In this document: in pieces, positions 55,101 through 63,040 of the stretch
How positions within the stretch are numbered: the stretch's first letter is position 1
Layout: each line of letters begins with the position of its first letter
Source: Deltaproteobacteria bacterium
GTDB taxonomy: Bacteria; Myxococcota_A; Polyangia; Polyangiales; Ga0077539
DNA: 64,000 nucleotides
Direction of reading: 5' to 3'
Assembly: GCA_030694465.1 (NCBI GenBank)
Contig: JAUXYJ010000038.1
Coordinates: 1 to 64,000 of the forward strand
Translations under genes and position numbers: made by a program
The notes under the pieces: generated by a model
Seen by the model: the letters and a program-made list of their open reading frames with translations, nothing else
What the model was told of the DNA's origin: nothing
Database searches by the model: none

Positions 55101-55321
55101 TCGGCGGGGCAACGCTGCCCATGGCCATCGCCTCGGCGAACGTGTTTTGCACCGGGGCGCTTGTTGGACCTTTGCGTTGTGTCGTGCAGCGACAGAGCGC
55201 ACAGGACAGCCGCGCGGTGAGCGACGTGTTTGTCCTCGGGCCCAACAACGAGCTCTGCGTAGCGCTCCACGGGGTCGAGACGGTGCTCAGGCCAGACGCG
55301 CCCGTACAAGCCACTGTGTGA
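49187..55321 (+). CDS. pfaA: PUFA-synthase-like megasynthase, KS-MAT-ACP-KR-DH
   Basis: A 2044-residue type I enzyme (numbering from the ATG at 49187; ATG at 49229 is possible). Ketosynthase 15-470 with C222 (DAACASA), H357 (EAHGTGT) and H401. Malonyl-transferase 590-900 with S692 (GHSYGE). A Pro/Ala-rich linker of about 200 residues with a helical segment then leads to one acyl carrier protein with S1213 (DLGIDSIKR). Ketoreductase 1480-1760 with ATGGARGVT and Y1677. Dehydratase 1780-2040 with H1796 in HAIQGLVVVP and an MDGALQ site. This is the PfaA/Pfa2 order, but those proteins usually carry three or more ACPs. Product unknown: a PUFA or other specialised lipid. Confidence 0.9.
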   Translation: MGSPHKRRAAKAKTMVQRKSVPVAVVGASALFAGSSDAQGFWRDILSGRDLVTDVPASHWLIEDYYDPNPKAPDKTYARRGAFISPTSFDPLAFGIPPTIVPATDTAQLLALIVTQKVLEDASRTQFAEVDRERMSVILGVTSAQELINTMVSRLQRPVWTKALREMGMPEDEVIAACDRIASHYVPWQEATFPGLLGNVVAGRIANRFDLRGTNAVTDAACASALAALSMGINELATGQSDVVICGGVDTMNDICMYVCFSKTPALSPTGDCRPFSDAADGTILGEGLAMVALKRLEDAERDGDRVYAVINGLGSSSDGRGPSVYAPLPAGQRRAIDRCYEVAGYSPNTVELVEAHGTGTKAGDAAEFEGLRLAFSPSAETSTVQNQWCALGSVKSQIGHTKATAGAAGLFKAVMALHHKVLPPTIKVEKPNSKMAIESSPFYLNTQARPWIRDKSHPRRAGVSSFGFGGSNFHVTLEEYTPSAEAKSTHAWRTRSMPSELIVLSAQTPEALLARCDSLVLTGETSLDALARGSQTSFDPTLASRAALIATDLADLQRKLDTLRAHVQKTPTASLTSPQGVHYAMGDSAGEIAVLFPGQGSQYVSMGADLAMAFDAARAVWDHSASQRFDGIAVHEVTFAKPVFSDQDRAAQQAELTRTEWAQPALGLASAASLAVLTQLGLKPSCAAGHSYGELTALYAAGALDADAHLTASRTRGALMRDAAATPGAMCAVVHDVASVRALLAKWGSDVVVANHNAPTQVVLSGSVGDIEAVERSLAAEKITAKRLSVATAFHSKIVAPSSAPFAEALQSIAVQSPRFEVYGNAEAAPYPSDPSAIRERLAAQLALPVRFVDTIEAMYARGVRTFVEVGPGSVLTDLVGKILSGKSHRAIATDRKGRPGVTSLFEALGRLAVAGIPLDFAQLWTHYAPHSTTPKKKPALEMFISGSNYGKPYPPPGGASELPPPNPPRKIQAQTTLVPTPVAPTPVPQAPITKAPLAEAKALNGATHTTQATQRAPTAPTHSPRTANTMTSSRDSSDKSAPVTVLTEDVQLAWVRAYQDAQRQTVEAHASYQRAMADTQVAFLDMAKTSFAGLAAILTGQPVIASERTLAAPTQVTSVAQIAAPIAAPVYVPAPAPVAAPQPAPVVAAPVAPPKPAAAPVAAPTPAPAASAAVSVDLEKVLLEIVAEKTGYPAEMLGMQMELEGDLGIDSIKRVEILSAMRSRVPNLPEVKPSELASLRTLGQIVDYMRAQSGATTVPSSAATRLSGATAEATEPIGRFVVEMVPEAPTGLAIRGLFTATKCVVTACEPALGDAVVSALRAVGVRAEVVPEVPADADFVLCLAGLRAAPSVAEAIACNREAFATARTIAQRFTEHGGTFVTLQDTGGDFGLSGSVAQRAWLGGIAALARTVAHEWPLATVQAMDLACAGLSVQDQAAAIVRELLQGSGTREVGLVGAVRAVPRAVAAPSVTDAKPALSDGAVIVATGGARGVTAACLIDLAARIKGARVALLGRTALLEDPAWAQQMTNENALKRAFLLDAQSRGEKVTPVMAGAATARVLANREVRSTMAAITATGASAMYLATDVQDATALRAALAQVRASWGPITALVHGAGVLADKLVAQKTQEQFDRVFDTKVLALETLLDATSEDPLRAICLFSSIAARTGNTGQSDYAMANEVLNLVASAEAHRRGAACVVRSLGWGPWAGGMVTPELAQHFASMSVPLVGLVAGANAFSQEFCSETRGTHVVLAGASNAHERAHLAAGALAGDADRELRSELWVSQQTHAYLADHAIQGLVVVPVVVAMEWLMRAAKTLAPGLHVRAMSNVRVLSGIKLERFANEGDTLTLRAKKLSNGAGITAQVELRGRNDRLHYSARVELGAPLAASTHAVAMPSGEAFVGEIYDGHMLFHGERFKVLSNVRELSTHGALGDLSGLTERGWNPEPFCWDPAAMDGALQLAVLWAQRALGGATLPMAIASANVFCTGALVGPLRCVVQRQSAQDSRAVSDVFVLGPNNELCVALHGVETVLRPDAPVQATV

Positions 55322-55443
55322 GCTAATTTCCACATCGAAATCATTCGTGTGGTCTCTCTGTTTTTCTCTCTCGGTGAGCGTGTGAGCGCGAGCTTTGCGC
55401 CACGCGCCACCGAGGTGTTCTGCACGCCATTGCGACGTCCATC

Positions 55444-58400
55444 ATGAGCTTCGAACCCATCGCGATCGTCGGCCGGGCCTGCGTGCTTCCGGGCGCAAAC
55501 TCTCCGGCACAACTGTGGACCAATGTCTTGGCGGGCCACTCAGCCATCGCCCACGCGCCTCCTGATCGCTGGGGATTATCCAGGCAAAACGCGATGGGGA
55601 CGGTCACAGACGCCACCGACCGCGCGTGGTCCGACATGGGCGGCTACGTCGCCGGATTCGAAGCCATCGCAGACCCGCACGGGTTCGCGGTGTCTGCCGA
55701 CGCCTACCGCGCGATGGACCCGCTGTTTCAGTGGTCTCTCCACTGCGCACGCGAGGCCCTTCGCGACGCGGGCTTCACCGGCCCACGCGCGCCCCGCAAC
55801 ACCGGGCTCTCGCTCGGAAACCTGTCTTTTCCCAGCAGCGCGCATGCGCGTTTTGCTCAGGATATTTGGCTCCAAGATCACCCACGTCTTCGCGACGTCG
55901 CCCGCGCAGGTCACCCTCGCCCCCACGCGCTTAACCGCTTCTCAAGCGGTGGTCCCGCCCTGTGGACCGCGCACGCACTTGGGCTCGATGGCGAAGCGTT
56001 CTGTCTCGACGCCGCGTGCGCTTCGTCGCTCTACGCGATCGAGCTCGCGTGCCGCGCGCTGCACGCAGGGCGCGCCGACGTGATGCTCGCCGGGGCGGTC
56101 AACCGCGCAGATGATTTGTTTATCCACGTGGGATTTTGCGCGCTCTCAGCGATGAGCCGCACAGGACAGTCCCGCCCGTTTCATCGCGACGCCGATGGGC
56201 TCGTGCCCGGCGAAGGCGCCGCGATGGTCACCCTCATGCGATTGCAAGACGCGGTCGCGCAGGGACGCGCCGTGCACGGCGTGATCTTGGGCGTCGGGCT
56301 CTCGAACGACGGCCGCGCACGAGGATTGCTCGCGCCCTCCGAAGAAGGCCAGCAGCGTGCGTTGCGCAGCGCATACGCAATGAGCAGCGTTTTGCCTCGC
56401 GAAGTGACGCTCTTAGAGTGCCACGCGACCGGCACCCCCGTAGGCGACGGGACCGAAGTGCGTGCGTCACGCGCTGTGTTCGAGGGCGCAGACGACCTCG
56501 CGATCGGCTCGCTCAAGTCTAACCTTGGGCACCTGGTGACCGTCGCAGGCACCGCGGGGCTGCTCAAGATCCTCTCGGCGATCGAGCACCGCGTGCGGCC
56601 ACCGACGCTCAACGCGAGCGAGCCCATCGACGAGCTCCGCACAGGTCCGCTGCGGATTTTGCACGCCGCCGAGCCCTGGACCGGTCGCCCCCTCGCGGGC
56701 CTGTCGGCCTTTGGCTTCGGCGGAAACAACGCGCACCTGCTCGTCGAGGCCTACGACCCTGCGCGCCACACGCGCGTGACCCCGCGCGCACACCCCGCCA
56801 AGACCCACGAACCGCAGATCGCGATCGTCGCGCTCGAAGCGCGCGTTGGACCTGCAAAATCTCTAGCCGAAGTCTTGCACGCGCTGCAGAGCGGCGAGAG
56901 CCTCGCGGGGCCCACGACCGACGTACAGATCGCGCTCGAGGGGCTGCGTGTCCCGCCCAAAGACTTCGAGCACGCCCTCGCGCAACAGCTCATGGCGTTT
57001 GAGGTCTGCCGAGACGCCGTGGGCTCGCTCACTTCGCGCAGTGATTTTGCACTCCCACGAGAGCGCACAGGGGTGTTTGTCGGCATGGGCTGCGACGCCG
57101 AGATCGCCCGCTACGGAGCCCGCTGGCGCATGCGCGATTGGGCCCCCGAAGCGCTAGGCCCAGACGTACCCATCGAGCCGCTGCGTGACGCGTTTGTCCA
57201 CGCCCTCACCTCGGCAGGGGTCGTCGGCACCATGCCCAACATCCCCGCCAATCGGCTCAATCACCAGCTCGACGCCGCGGGCATGGGCTACACGCTCTCG
57301 TCCGAAGAGCACTCTGGGCTCACGGCCCTCGATGTCGCGTCACGCGCGCTCGCGCTGCACCAGCTCGACGTAGCCCTCGTGTGCGCCGTGGACCTCTCCC
57401 ATGAGCCCGTTCACCAGCGCGCCCTCGGTGAGCTCTCGCTCGCTGCGCCGCCCGGTGACGCTGCCTATGGGCTCGTCCTGATGCGCTTGTCCGATGCACG
57501 CGCGCGCGCCCTCCCGGTGCTCGCCGTGCTCGATGAGTCCCGCGCACCCGACCCTGCGCCATCGCTCGTGCTCGGTGACCGCGAGGCCCTCTCGCCCGAC
57601 GCGCTCGTGGGCCGCTCCCACGCCGCCTCGGGCCTCGCCTCGGTCGTCCTCGCGACGCTCTCCCTGCATACTCGCTCGCGCTTTGCACCCAACGCGCCCT
57701 GCGCTGCGCTCGACCCTGCCCAGGGTGCCCGCATCACCAGCACCGCGCTGGGCCTGCGCTCGCGCACCCTGCACTTGTGGCCCGGCGACGTCGCCGCCCA
57801 CGCGCCCTCGGCCCCGCCCAAGCGCCCAAGCCTCTCGCGCCCTGGCCATTTTTCACGCGTCCAACTGCCCCTCCCCACCGCCATGTCCCAAGCCAACACC
57901 ATGGAGCGCGCCCCCGCCCTCCCCCGCATCACCGCGACCCAGACTCCTCACGTTGCCTCTGCGCAACCTCGTGCAACGCCCACTGCGAATTCGCAGCCGT
58001 TTGCACACACAGCCCTTGAGAATGTCTCACCGCAAGAACACATCGCTCACGTTGTGACCACGGGCAGAGCAGGCCCCCACAGCGCCCTGACCGAGATGGC
58101 AACGCTCCACGCGCGCATCGCGGCCCTACACGGCGAGCACCTCCAGACTCAGTCCGAGATCCATCAATCTTTTCTCACGATGCAACACGAGCTCACCCAG
58201 CGACTGTTGCGAGCCCCCGAGACTCTCGCGGGCGTCGTAGAGGGCACGATCGCGCTCGCGCGCAAGACCGTATCTTCACCCGAGCCTGTCAAAGCACCGC
58301 AGACACACGTTGCACCGATGCAACCTATCGCCGTGGTCCCTGTGATTCACCAAGCGATTGTCCCCAGCAAGCCGCTGGCTCAGGCCGTGGTCACCCGGAC

Positions 58401-61400
58401 GCTCCCCGGCCCCAAGTACAGCCGCGCGCAGCTCGAAGTGCTCGCGGGAGGCTCGATCTCGTCGGTGTTTGGCCCTGAGTTTGCGGCGCAAGATGGCTAC
58501 CACCGCCAGGTGCGCATGCCGCAGCCGCCGTTGTTGCTCGCGGATCGGGTCACCGGCATCGACGCGGTCCCTCTCTCTCTGAGCACCGGGACGCTCTGGA
58601 CCGAGACCGATGTCACCGCGAACTCGTGGTACCTCACGCACGAAGGGCGCATCCCCGCGGGCGTGATGATCGAGGCAGGGCAAGCAGATTTGCTGCTCAT
58701 TTCGTGGATGGGCGTCGACATGCTCAACAAGTCCGAGCGCACCTACCGGCTGCTCGGATGCGAGGGCTCGTGGCACGGCGAGCTCCCCAAAGCGGGCGAC
58801 ACGCTCGTGTACGACATTCACATCGACGGGCACGCCAACCAGGGCGACGTGCGCTTGTTCTTTTTTCACTACGACTGCCACGTCAACGGCGAGCTGCGTT
58901 TGCGCGTACGCAACGGGCAAGCGGGGTTCTTTACCGACGCCGAGTTGGCAGACTCAGGGGGCGTGCTCTGGTCTGCCGAGGACGAGCAGGTCGACTCGAC
59001 CAAGCGGCTCGACAAGCCCGTGTTGCGCACGGACAAGACCACATTTAATCGTGCAGAAATCCTCGCGTTTGCAAACGGTCGCCCCTGGGAGAGCTTTGGC
59101 CCCGCGTGGAGATTTACGCAAGCCCACGTGCGCACTCCGCGCATCGGGCCCGAGAAGATTGTCTTTCAGCATCGGGTGACCCACCTCGAGACCGAGGGCG
59201 GGCCGTGGGGCCGTGGCTACCTGCGCGCCGAGCAAGACATCGCGCCCAACGACTGGTTCTTCGACGGGCACTTCAAGAACGACCCCTGCATGCCCGGAAC
59301 ACTCATGTTCGAAGGCTGCCTGCAGATGATGGCGTTTTATCTCGGAGCCCTGGGATTTACCGCAGATCGCGACGGTTGGCGCTTCGAGCCCGTCGCCAGC
59401 GAGAAGTACCTCATGCGCTGCCGCGGACAGGTCACCCCCGCGAGCAAACAGGTCGTCTACGAGTTCTTTGTGAGCGAGCTGCACGACGGCCCTGAGCCCA
59501 CCGTGTTTGGCGACATCTTGTGCACCGTCGACGGGCTCAAGGCGTTTCATGCCAAGCGCGTAGGGCTCACGATGCGCCCCGACTGGCCCCTCGCGCACTG
59601 GGCCGAGCTTGGGCCGCACGTTGAGCAGCCCACGGGCGAGCCCGTCGCCCTCGCTGCGCTGGGCGGACTGAGAGATCACCAAGCATCCGGCGACGTCGCC
59701 GTCGTCGAGGGTTTTCGCTTTGATTACCCATCGCTGTTGGCGTGCGCGTGGGGACAGCCGTCGCGCGCATTCGGGCCATTTTACAAGCGATTTGACGGCA
59801 CACGCCGCGTCGCGCGCTTGCCCGGACCGCCCTATCACTTTATGTCCCGCGTGGTGTCCGTCAGCGATGGCAAGGGCGGCCATGGCATGGGCGCGATGCA
59901 ATCGGGCTGCGCGCTCGAGGTCGCCTACGACGTGCCCATGGACGTCTGGTACCTCGAACAGAACGGCGCTCGGACGATGCCGTTTTGCGTGCTGATGGAG
60001 GCCGCTCTGCAGCCCTGCGGCTGGCTCGCGAGCTACATCGGCAGCGCATGCACTACGGACATTGACCTGCTCTTTCGCAACCTCGATGGCACCGCGACGC
60101 TGTTTGAAGACATCACGCCCGAGAAGGGAACGCTCACGACCAAGGTCACGCTCGACACGCTCGCGCAGACCTCGGGGATGATCATCGAGGGCTTCACCGT
60201 CACTTGTTTTCAGCAAGGTCGGCGCGTGTACGAGATGAAAACCGTGTTCGGATTTTTTCCGAAAGAGGCCTTTGAGAACCAAGTGGGGCTCCCGGTCTCA
60301 AGCGATGAACGCCTGCGATTTGAGCTAGAAAGCAACCACTCGTGCGATCTCACGCGTAAGCCCGGGCGCTTCTTCGAGGGCAGCGCGCGCCTCGCCGACA
60401 CCATGCTCTTGATGCTCGACCGTGTTGTGCGTTGGGAGCCCACCGGCGGAACCAAAGGCCTCGGATACGCCCGCGCAGAGAAAGACGTCGACCCGAACGA
60501 GTGGTTCTTTAAAGCCCACTTTTTTCAGGACCCGGTGCAGCCAGGCTCGCTCGGCGTCGAGGCGTTTTGTCAGCTCGCCCAGTGGGCCATGCTCGAGATG
60601 GGTCTCGACGCGACGGTCCCCAATGGGCGCTTCGAGCCCGTCATGACCCAGCGCGCGACCACGTGGAAGTACCGAGGCCAGGTCGTCCCGAGCAACCGCA
60701 AGATCAGCAGCGAGCTCTCGATCACCGAGGTAGGCACAGACAATCTCGGTGCATATCTCCTCGCCGATTGCGCGCTCTGGGTCGACGGCAAAAAGATCTA
60801 CAGCGCCAAGAACCTCGGCATGCGCATCGTCCCCGGAGGCTCCGCGCCCTCGCCCTCGCCCTCACGCAAAGGCACCGCCAACACCCACAGCGAGCACGCG
60901 CTCTCGCTCGCGAGCGACCCGTGGCTCGGCGATCACCGCCCCACGTGGACCCTCGCCGCGATGCCGCTCTTCTCGATGGCCGATCAGCTCGCCCAGGCGG
61001 TGAGCGCGCATGACAAAGACCCTGTGATTTCGCTCACAGATATCCAAGTGCAGCGCTGGCTCACGGTCCCCGACGCGGGGCACACCCGGGTGCAGACCCA
61101 GTGCGAACCCGACGGGCCACACCGCTATCGTTGCGCGCTCTTGGCCTTTCGCGAGTCACCGCAGAAGAGCCTCTCGCGCTTTGAGCCCGTGTGCACCGGA
61201 GTTGTCACTACCGGTGAATTTGCAGATCGATTGTCTCCTGCACCGACATCATCTCCGCTCCTCAACGGGCACACGGTGAGCGACCCTTATGCCGCAGGGG
61301 CGCTCTTTCATGGGCCCGCTTTTCAGGTCGTGACGCGCTTGGTGATGGGTGACAACGGCGCGACCGCGACGCTGGATCTCGCGCGCTGCGCGGTCCCTCG

Positions 61401-63033
61401 TGGCGCACTTCACCAGGGAATTCTCGACGCACTCACGCACGCGATCCCCCACGACGCGCTCTCGCAGTGGTCCAGTGCGATCTCGGACGACGTCGTCGCG
61501 TACCCCTACCGTATCGCGTCGCTTGAGCGCTTCGCAGAGATCCCCGACGAGGGCGAGGCCACGGTCGAAGCGCGCTTCGATGGCTTCGACCATGAGAGCG
61601 CGAACGGCCAGCGATTTCCCAGAATTTTGCTGACACTCACCCACAACGCCAAGACCCTCTTGACCTGCACGCTGGTCGAGGTGCTCTTGCCCAAAGGCCC
61701 TCTCGGACGAGTCTCTCGGGATCGCCGCGTGGCCTTCTTGCGGGACCGCCATTTTATGGCCGACGTGGGCCTCTCGCACACCGTCGAGGGCGTCACAACG
61801 CTTGACCCCCAAGACGTCCGCGCGAGCGACTGGTTGCCCAAAAACATCGCGACGATCTACCAAGCCCACGACGCCCCTTCGGACACATTGGCCAGCCATA
61901 TTGCAGTCCAAGAGCATGTCTCACGGCGCACGTACTCGCACCCTTCGCGCGTGCAAGTGCGCCAAGACCTCTCTGCCGGGGTCGCAAAGGTGTTGCCGCT
62001 CCGCGTGTTTCCGACGGCTGTGTCTCAGACGGCAGAGGGCTACGTGCAGGTGCGTGACAGCGGCCCAGCGTACAAAGACCTCGCCCCGGTCAAAGCCTAC
62101 TGGGATCGATGGTTTAACGTCGGCCCGTGGCCCGGCGAAGACGTGCACTACGCGCTCATTGAGCGCTTTGTGAGCGATGTCGTGATCGCGGATCCCGATG
62201 CGTTCGCCGCGCTCAAGGGTAAGTCAGTGCTCTATCTGGCCAACCACCAAGTCGCGGTCGAGTCACTGCTCTTCTCGGTGCTCGCGGCGGGGCTCTCTGA
62301 GCAGCCCGTCGTCACACTTGCCAAGGCAGAACACAGGGATTCATGGCTTGGACAGCTCATCGACCACACCTTCAAGTACCCCGGGATCCGTGACCCCAAG
62401 CTCATCACGTTCTTTGACCGAGACGACCGCGAGGCGCTCTTGCAGATCGTGCAAGAGCTTGGGGCAGAGCTCGCAGGCGGCGTGCGCAGCGTGATGGTCC
62501 ACGTCGAGGGCACCCGCTCGCTCTCGTCCCGTGAGCCCGTGCAGAAGATGTCCTCGGCGTTCATCGACATGGCGATCGCGGTCGGTGTGCCCATCGTGCC
62601 GGTGCGCTTTGAGGGCGCGTTGCCGAGCGAGCCCTTGGACGAGCGCCTTGAGTTTCCGCTGGGATATGGCCAGCAAAACTGCTGGATCGGCCGCCCGCTG
62701 ATGCCCGAGCAGCTCAACGCGCTTGCCTACAAAGACCGCAAGAGCACGGTGATCGACGCGATCAACCAGCTGGGTCCGCCCAACAGCCGAGAGCAGACGT
62801 GTCTGCCCGACCCTGTCTTTGAGCACGCGGTCACGCTGTGGGAGCGTCGCACCGGTGCGCGTCCCGAGCACGCCGCGATCTTTGTCGCCCTCACGATGTA
62901 CGGTGAGCGGCTGAGTCCCGGGCTGCGCGATGTGATTCTCGCTGGAGAATCACTGGATTATCGCAGCGATGGCACCCCGAAGGGCGAGTGGCTCTCGCAG
63001 TGGGCGCGGTGGTTCTTCGGAAAGAACGGGTAG
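55444..63033 (+). CDS. pfaC: PUFA-synthase-like megasynthase, KS-CLF-DH-DH-pseudoDH-acyltransferase
   Basis: A 2529-residue protein. Ketosynthase 5-430 with C192, H327, H363. Chain-length factor 455-800, Cys replaced (TLSSEEHSG). Linker 800-985 includes palindrome copy 11 and a helical segment. Two FabA-type double-hotdog dehydratases at about 990-1400 and 1420-1800, with active His H1276 (GHFKNDPCMPG) and H1692 (AHFFQDPVQPG). About 1820-2100 is a PKS-dehydratase-like domain with a broken motif (H1831, then TW and a late Pro). The last 380 residues are an acylglycerol-phosphate acyltransferase: NHQVAVE (H2268, E2273, HX4E not HX4D), VEGTRSLS, PIVPVRFEG. Order matches myxobacterial Pfa3. No enoylreductase gene is adjacent. 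Confidence 0.9.
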   Translation: MSFEPIAIVGRACVLPGANSPAQLWTNVLAGHSAIAHAPPDRWGLSRQNAMGTVTDATDRAWSDMGGYVAGFEAIADPHGFAVSADAYRAMDPLFQWSLHCAREALRDAGFTGPRAPRNTGLSLGNLSFPSSAHARFAQDIWLQDHPRLRDVARAGHPRPHALNRFSSGGPALWTAHALGLDGEAFCLDAACASSLYAIELACRALHAGRADVMLAGAVNRADDLFIHVGFCALSAMSRTGQSRPFHRDADGLVPGEGAAMVTLMRLQDAVAQGRAVHGVILGVGLSNDGRARGLLAPSEEGQQRALRSAYAMSSVLPREVTLLECHATGTPVGDGTEVRASRAVFEGADDLAIGSLKSNLGHLVTVAGTAGLLKILSAIEHRVRPPTLNASEPIDELRTGPLRILHAAEPWTGRPLAGLSAFGFGGNNAHLLVEAYDPARHTRVTPRAHPAKTHEPQIAIVALEARVGPAKSLAEVLHALQSGESLAGPTTDVQIALEGLRVPPKDFEHALAQQLMAFEVCRDAVGSLTSRSDFALPRERTGVFVGMGCDAEIARYGARWRMRDWAPEALGPDVPIEPLRDAFVHALTSAGVVGTMPNIPANRLNHQLDAAGMGYTLSSEEHSGLTALDVASRALALHQLDVALVCAVDLSHEPVHQRALGELSLAAPPGDAAYGLVLMRLSDARARALPVLAVLDESRAPDPAPSLVLGDREALSPDALVGRSHAASGLASVVLATLSLHTRSRFAPNAPCAALDPAQGARITSTALGLRSRTLHLWPGDVAAHAPSAPPKRPSLSRPGHFSRVQLPLPTAMSQANTMERAPALPRITATQTPHVASAQPRATPTANSQPFAHTALENVSPQEHIAHVVTTGRAGPHSALTEMATLHARIAALHGEHLQTQSEIHQSFLTMQHELTQRLLRAPETLAGVVEGTIALARKTVSSPEPVKAPQTHVAPMQPIAVVPVIHQAIVPSKPLAQAVVTRTLPGPKYSRAQLEVLAGGSISSVFGPEFAAQDGYHRQVRMPQPPLLLADRVTGIDAVPLSLSTGTLWTETDVTANSWYLTHEGRIPAGVMIEAGQADLLLISWMGVDMLNKSERTYRLLGCEGSWHGELPKAGDTLVYDIHIDGHANQGDVRLFFFHYDCHVNGELRLRVRNGQAGFFTDAELADSGGVLWSAEDEQVDSTKRLDKPVLRTDKTTFNRAEILAFANGRPWESFGPAWRFTQAHVRTPRIGPEKIVFQHRVTHLETEGGPWGRGYLRAEQDIAPNDWFFDGHFKNDPCMPGTLMFEGCLQMMAFYLGALGFTADRDGWRFEPVASEKYLMRCRGQVTPASKQVVYEFFVSELHDGPEPTVFGDILCTVDGLKAFHAKRVGLTMRPDWPLAHWAELGPHVEQPTGEPVALAALGGLRDHQASGDVAVVEGFRFDYPSLLACAWGQPSRAFGPFYKRFDGTRRVARLPGPPYHFMSRVVSVSDGKGGHGMGAMQSGCALEVAYDVPMDVWYLEQNGARTMPFCVLMEAALQPCGWLASYIGSACTTDIDLLFRNLDGTATLFEDITPEKGTLTTKVTLDTLAQTSGMIIEGFTVTCFQQGRRVYEMKTVFGFFPKEAFENQVGLPVSSDERLRFELESNHSCDLTRKPGRFFEGSARLADTMLLMLDRVVRWEPTGGTKGLGYARAEKDVDPNEWFFKAHFFQDPVQPGSLGVEAFCQLAQWAMLEMGLDATVPNGRFEPVMTQRATTWKYRGQVVPSNRKISSELSITEVGTDNLGAYLLADCALWVDGKKIYSAKNLGMRIVPGGSAPSPSPSRKGTANTHSEHALSLASDPWLGDHRPTWTLAAMPLFSMADQLAQAVSAHDKDPVISLTDIQVQRWLTVPDAGHTRVQTQCEPDGPHRYRCALLAFRESPQKSLSRFEPVCTGVVTTGEFADRLSPAPTSSPLLNGHTVSDPYAAGALFHGPAFQVVTRLVMGDNGATATLDLARCAVPRGALHQGILDALTHAIPHDALSQWSSAISDDVVAYPYRIASLERFAEIPDEGEATVEARFDGFDHESANGQRFPRILLTLTHNAKTLLTCTLVEVLLPKGPLGRVSRDRRVAFLRDRHFMADVGLSHTVEGVTTLDPQDVRASDWLPKNIATIYQAHDAPSDTLASHIAVQEHVSRRTYSHPSRVQVRQDLSAGVAKVLPLRVFPTAVSQTAEGYVQVRDSGPAYKDLAPVKAYWDRWFNVGPWPGEDVHYALIERFVSDVVIADPDAFAALKGKSVLYLANHQVAVESLLFSVLAAGLSEQPVVTLAKAEHRDSWLGQLIDHTFKYPGIRDPKLITFFDRDDREALLQIVQELGAELAGGVRSVMVHVEGTRSLSSREPVQKMSSAFIDMAIAVGVPIVPVRFEGALPSEPLDERLEFPLGYGQQNCWIGRPLMPEQLNALAYKDRKSTVIDAINQLGPPNSREQTCLPDPVFEHAVTLWERRTGARPEHAAIFVALTMYGERLSPGLRDVILAGESLDYRSDGTPKGEWLSQWARWFFGKNG
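57782..57796. repeat. Interspersed palindrome, copy 11, inside the second megasynthase gene
   Basis: CCGGCGACGTCGCCG, followed by CCC as in copies 6 and 7, encoding PGDVAA in the linker after the chain-length factor domain. Confidence 0.88.
59687..59701. repeat. Interspersed palindrome, copy 12, inside the second megasynthase gene
   Basis: CCGGCGACGTCGCCG preceded by AT, encoding SGDVAVV in the linker between the two dehydratase domains. Like the other in-frame copies, it falls in a likely surface or linker region. Confidence 0.85.
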
Positions 63034-63040
63034 GGAGCGC

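Noticed and set aside
391..59701. Palindrome family as ordinary intrinsic terminators
   Set aside because: No T tract follows most copies, and five are inside coding sequences, so simple terminators do not explain them all.
58954..60282. Minus-strand ORF of 442 residues
   Set aside because: Antisense to the dehydratase region of the second megasynthase; composition is His/Arg/Val-rich without a domain.
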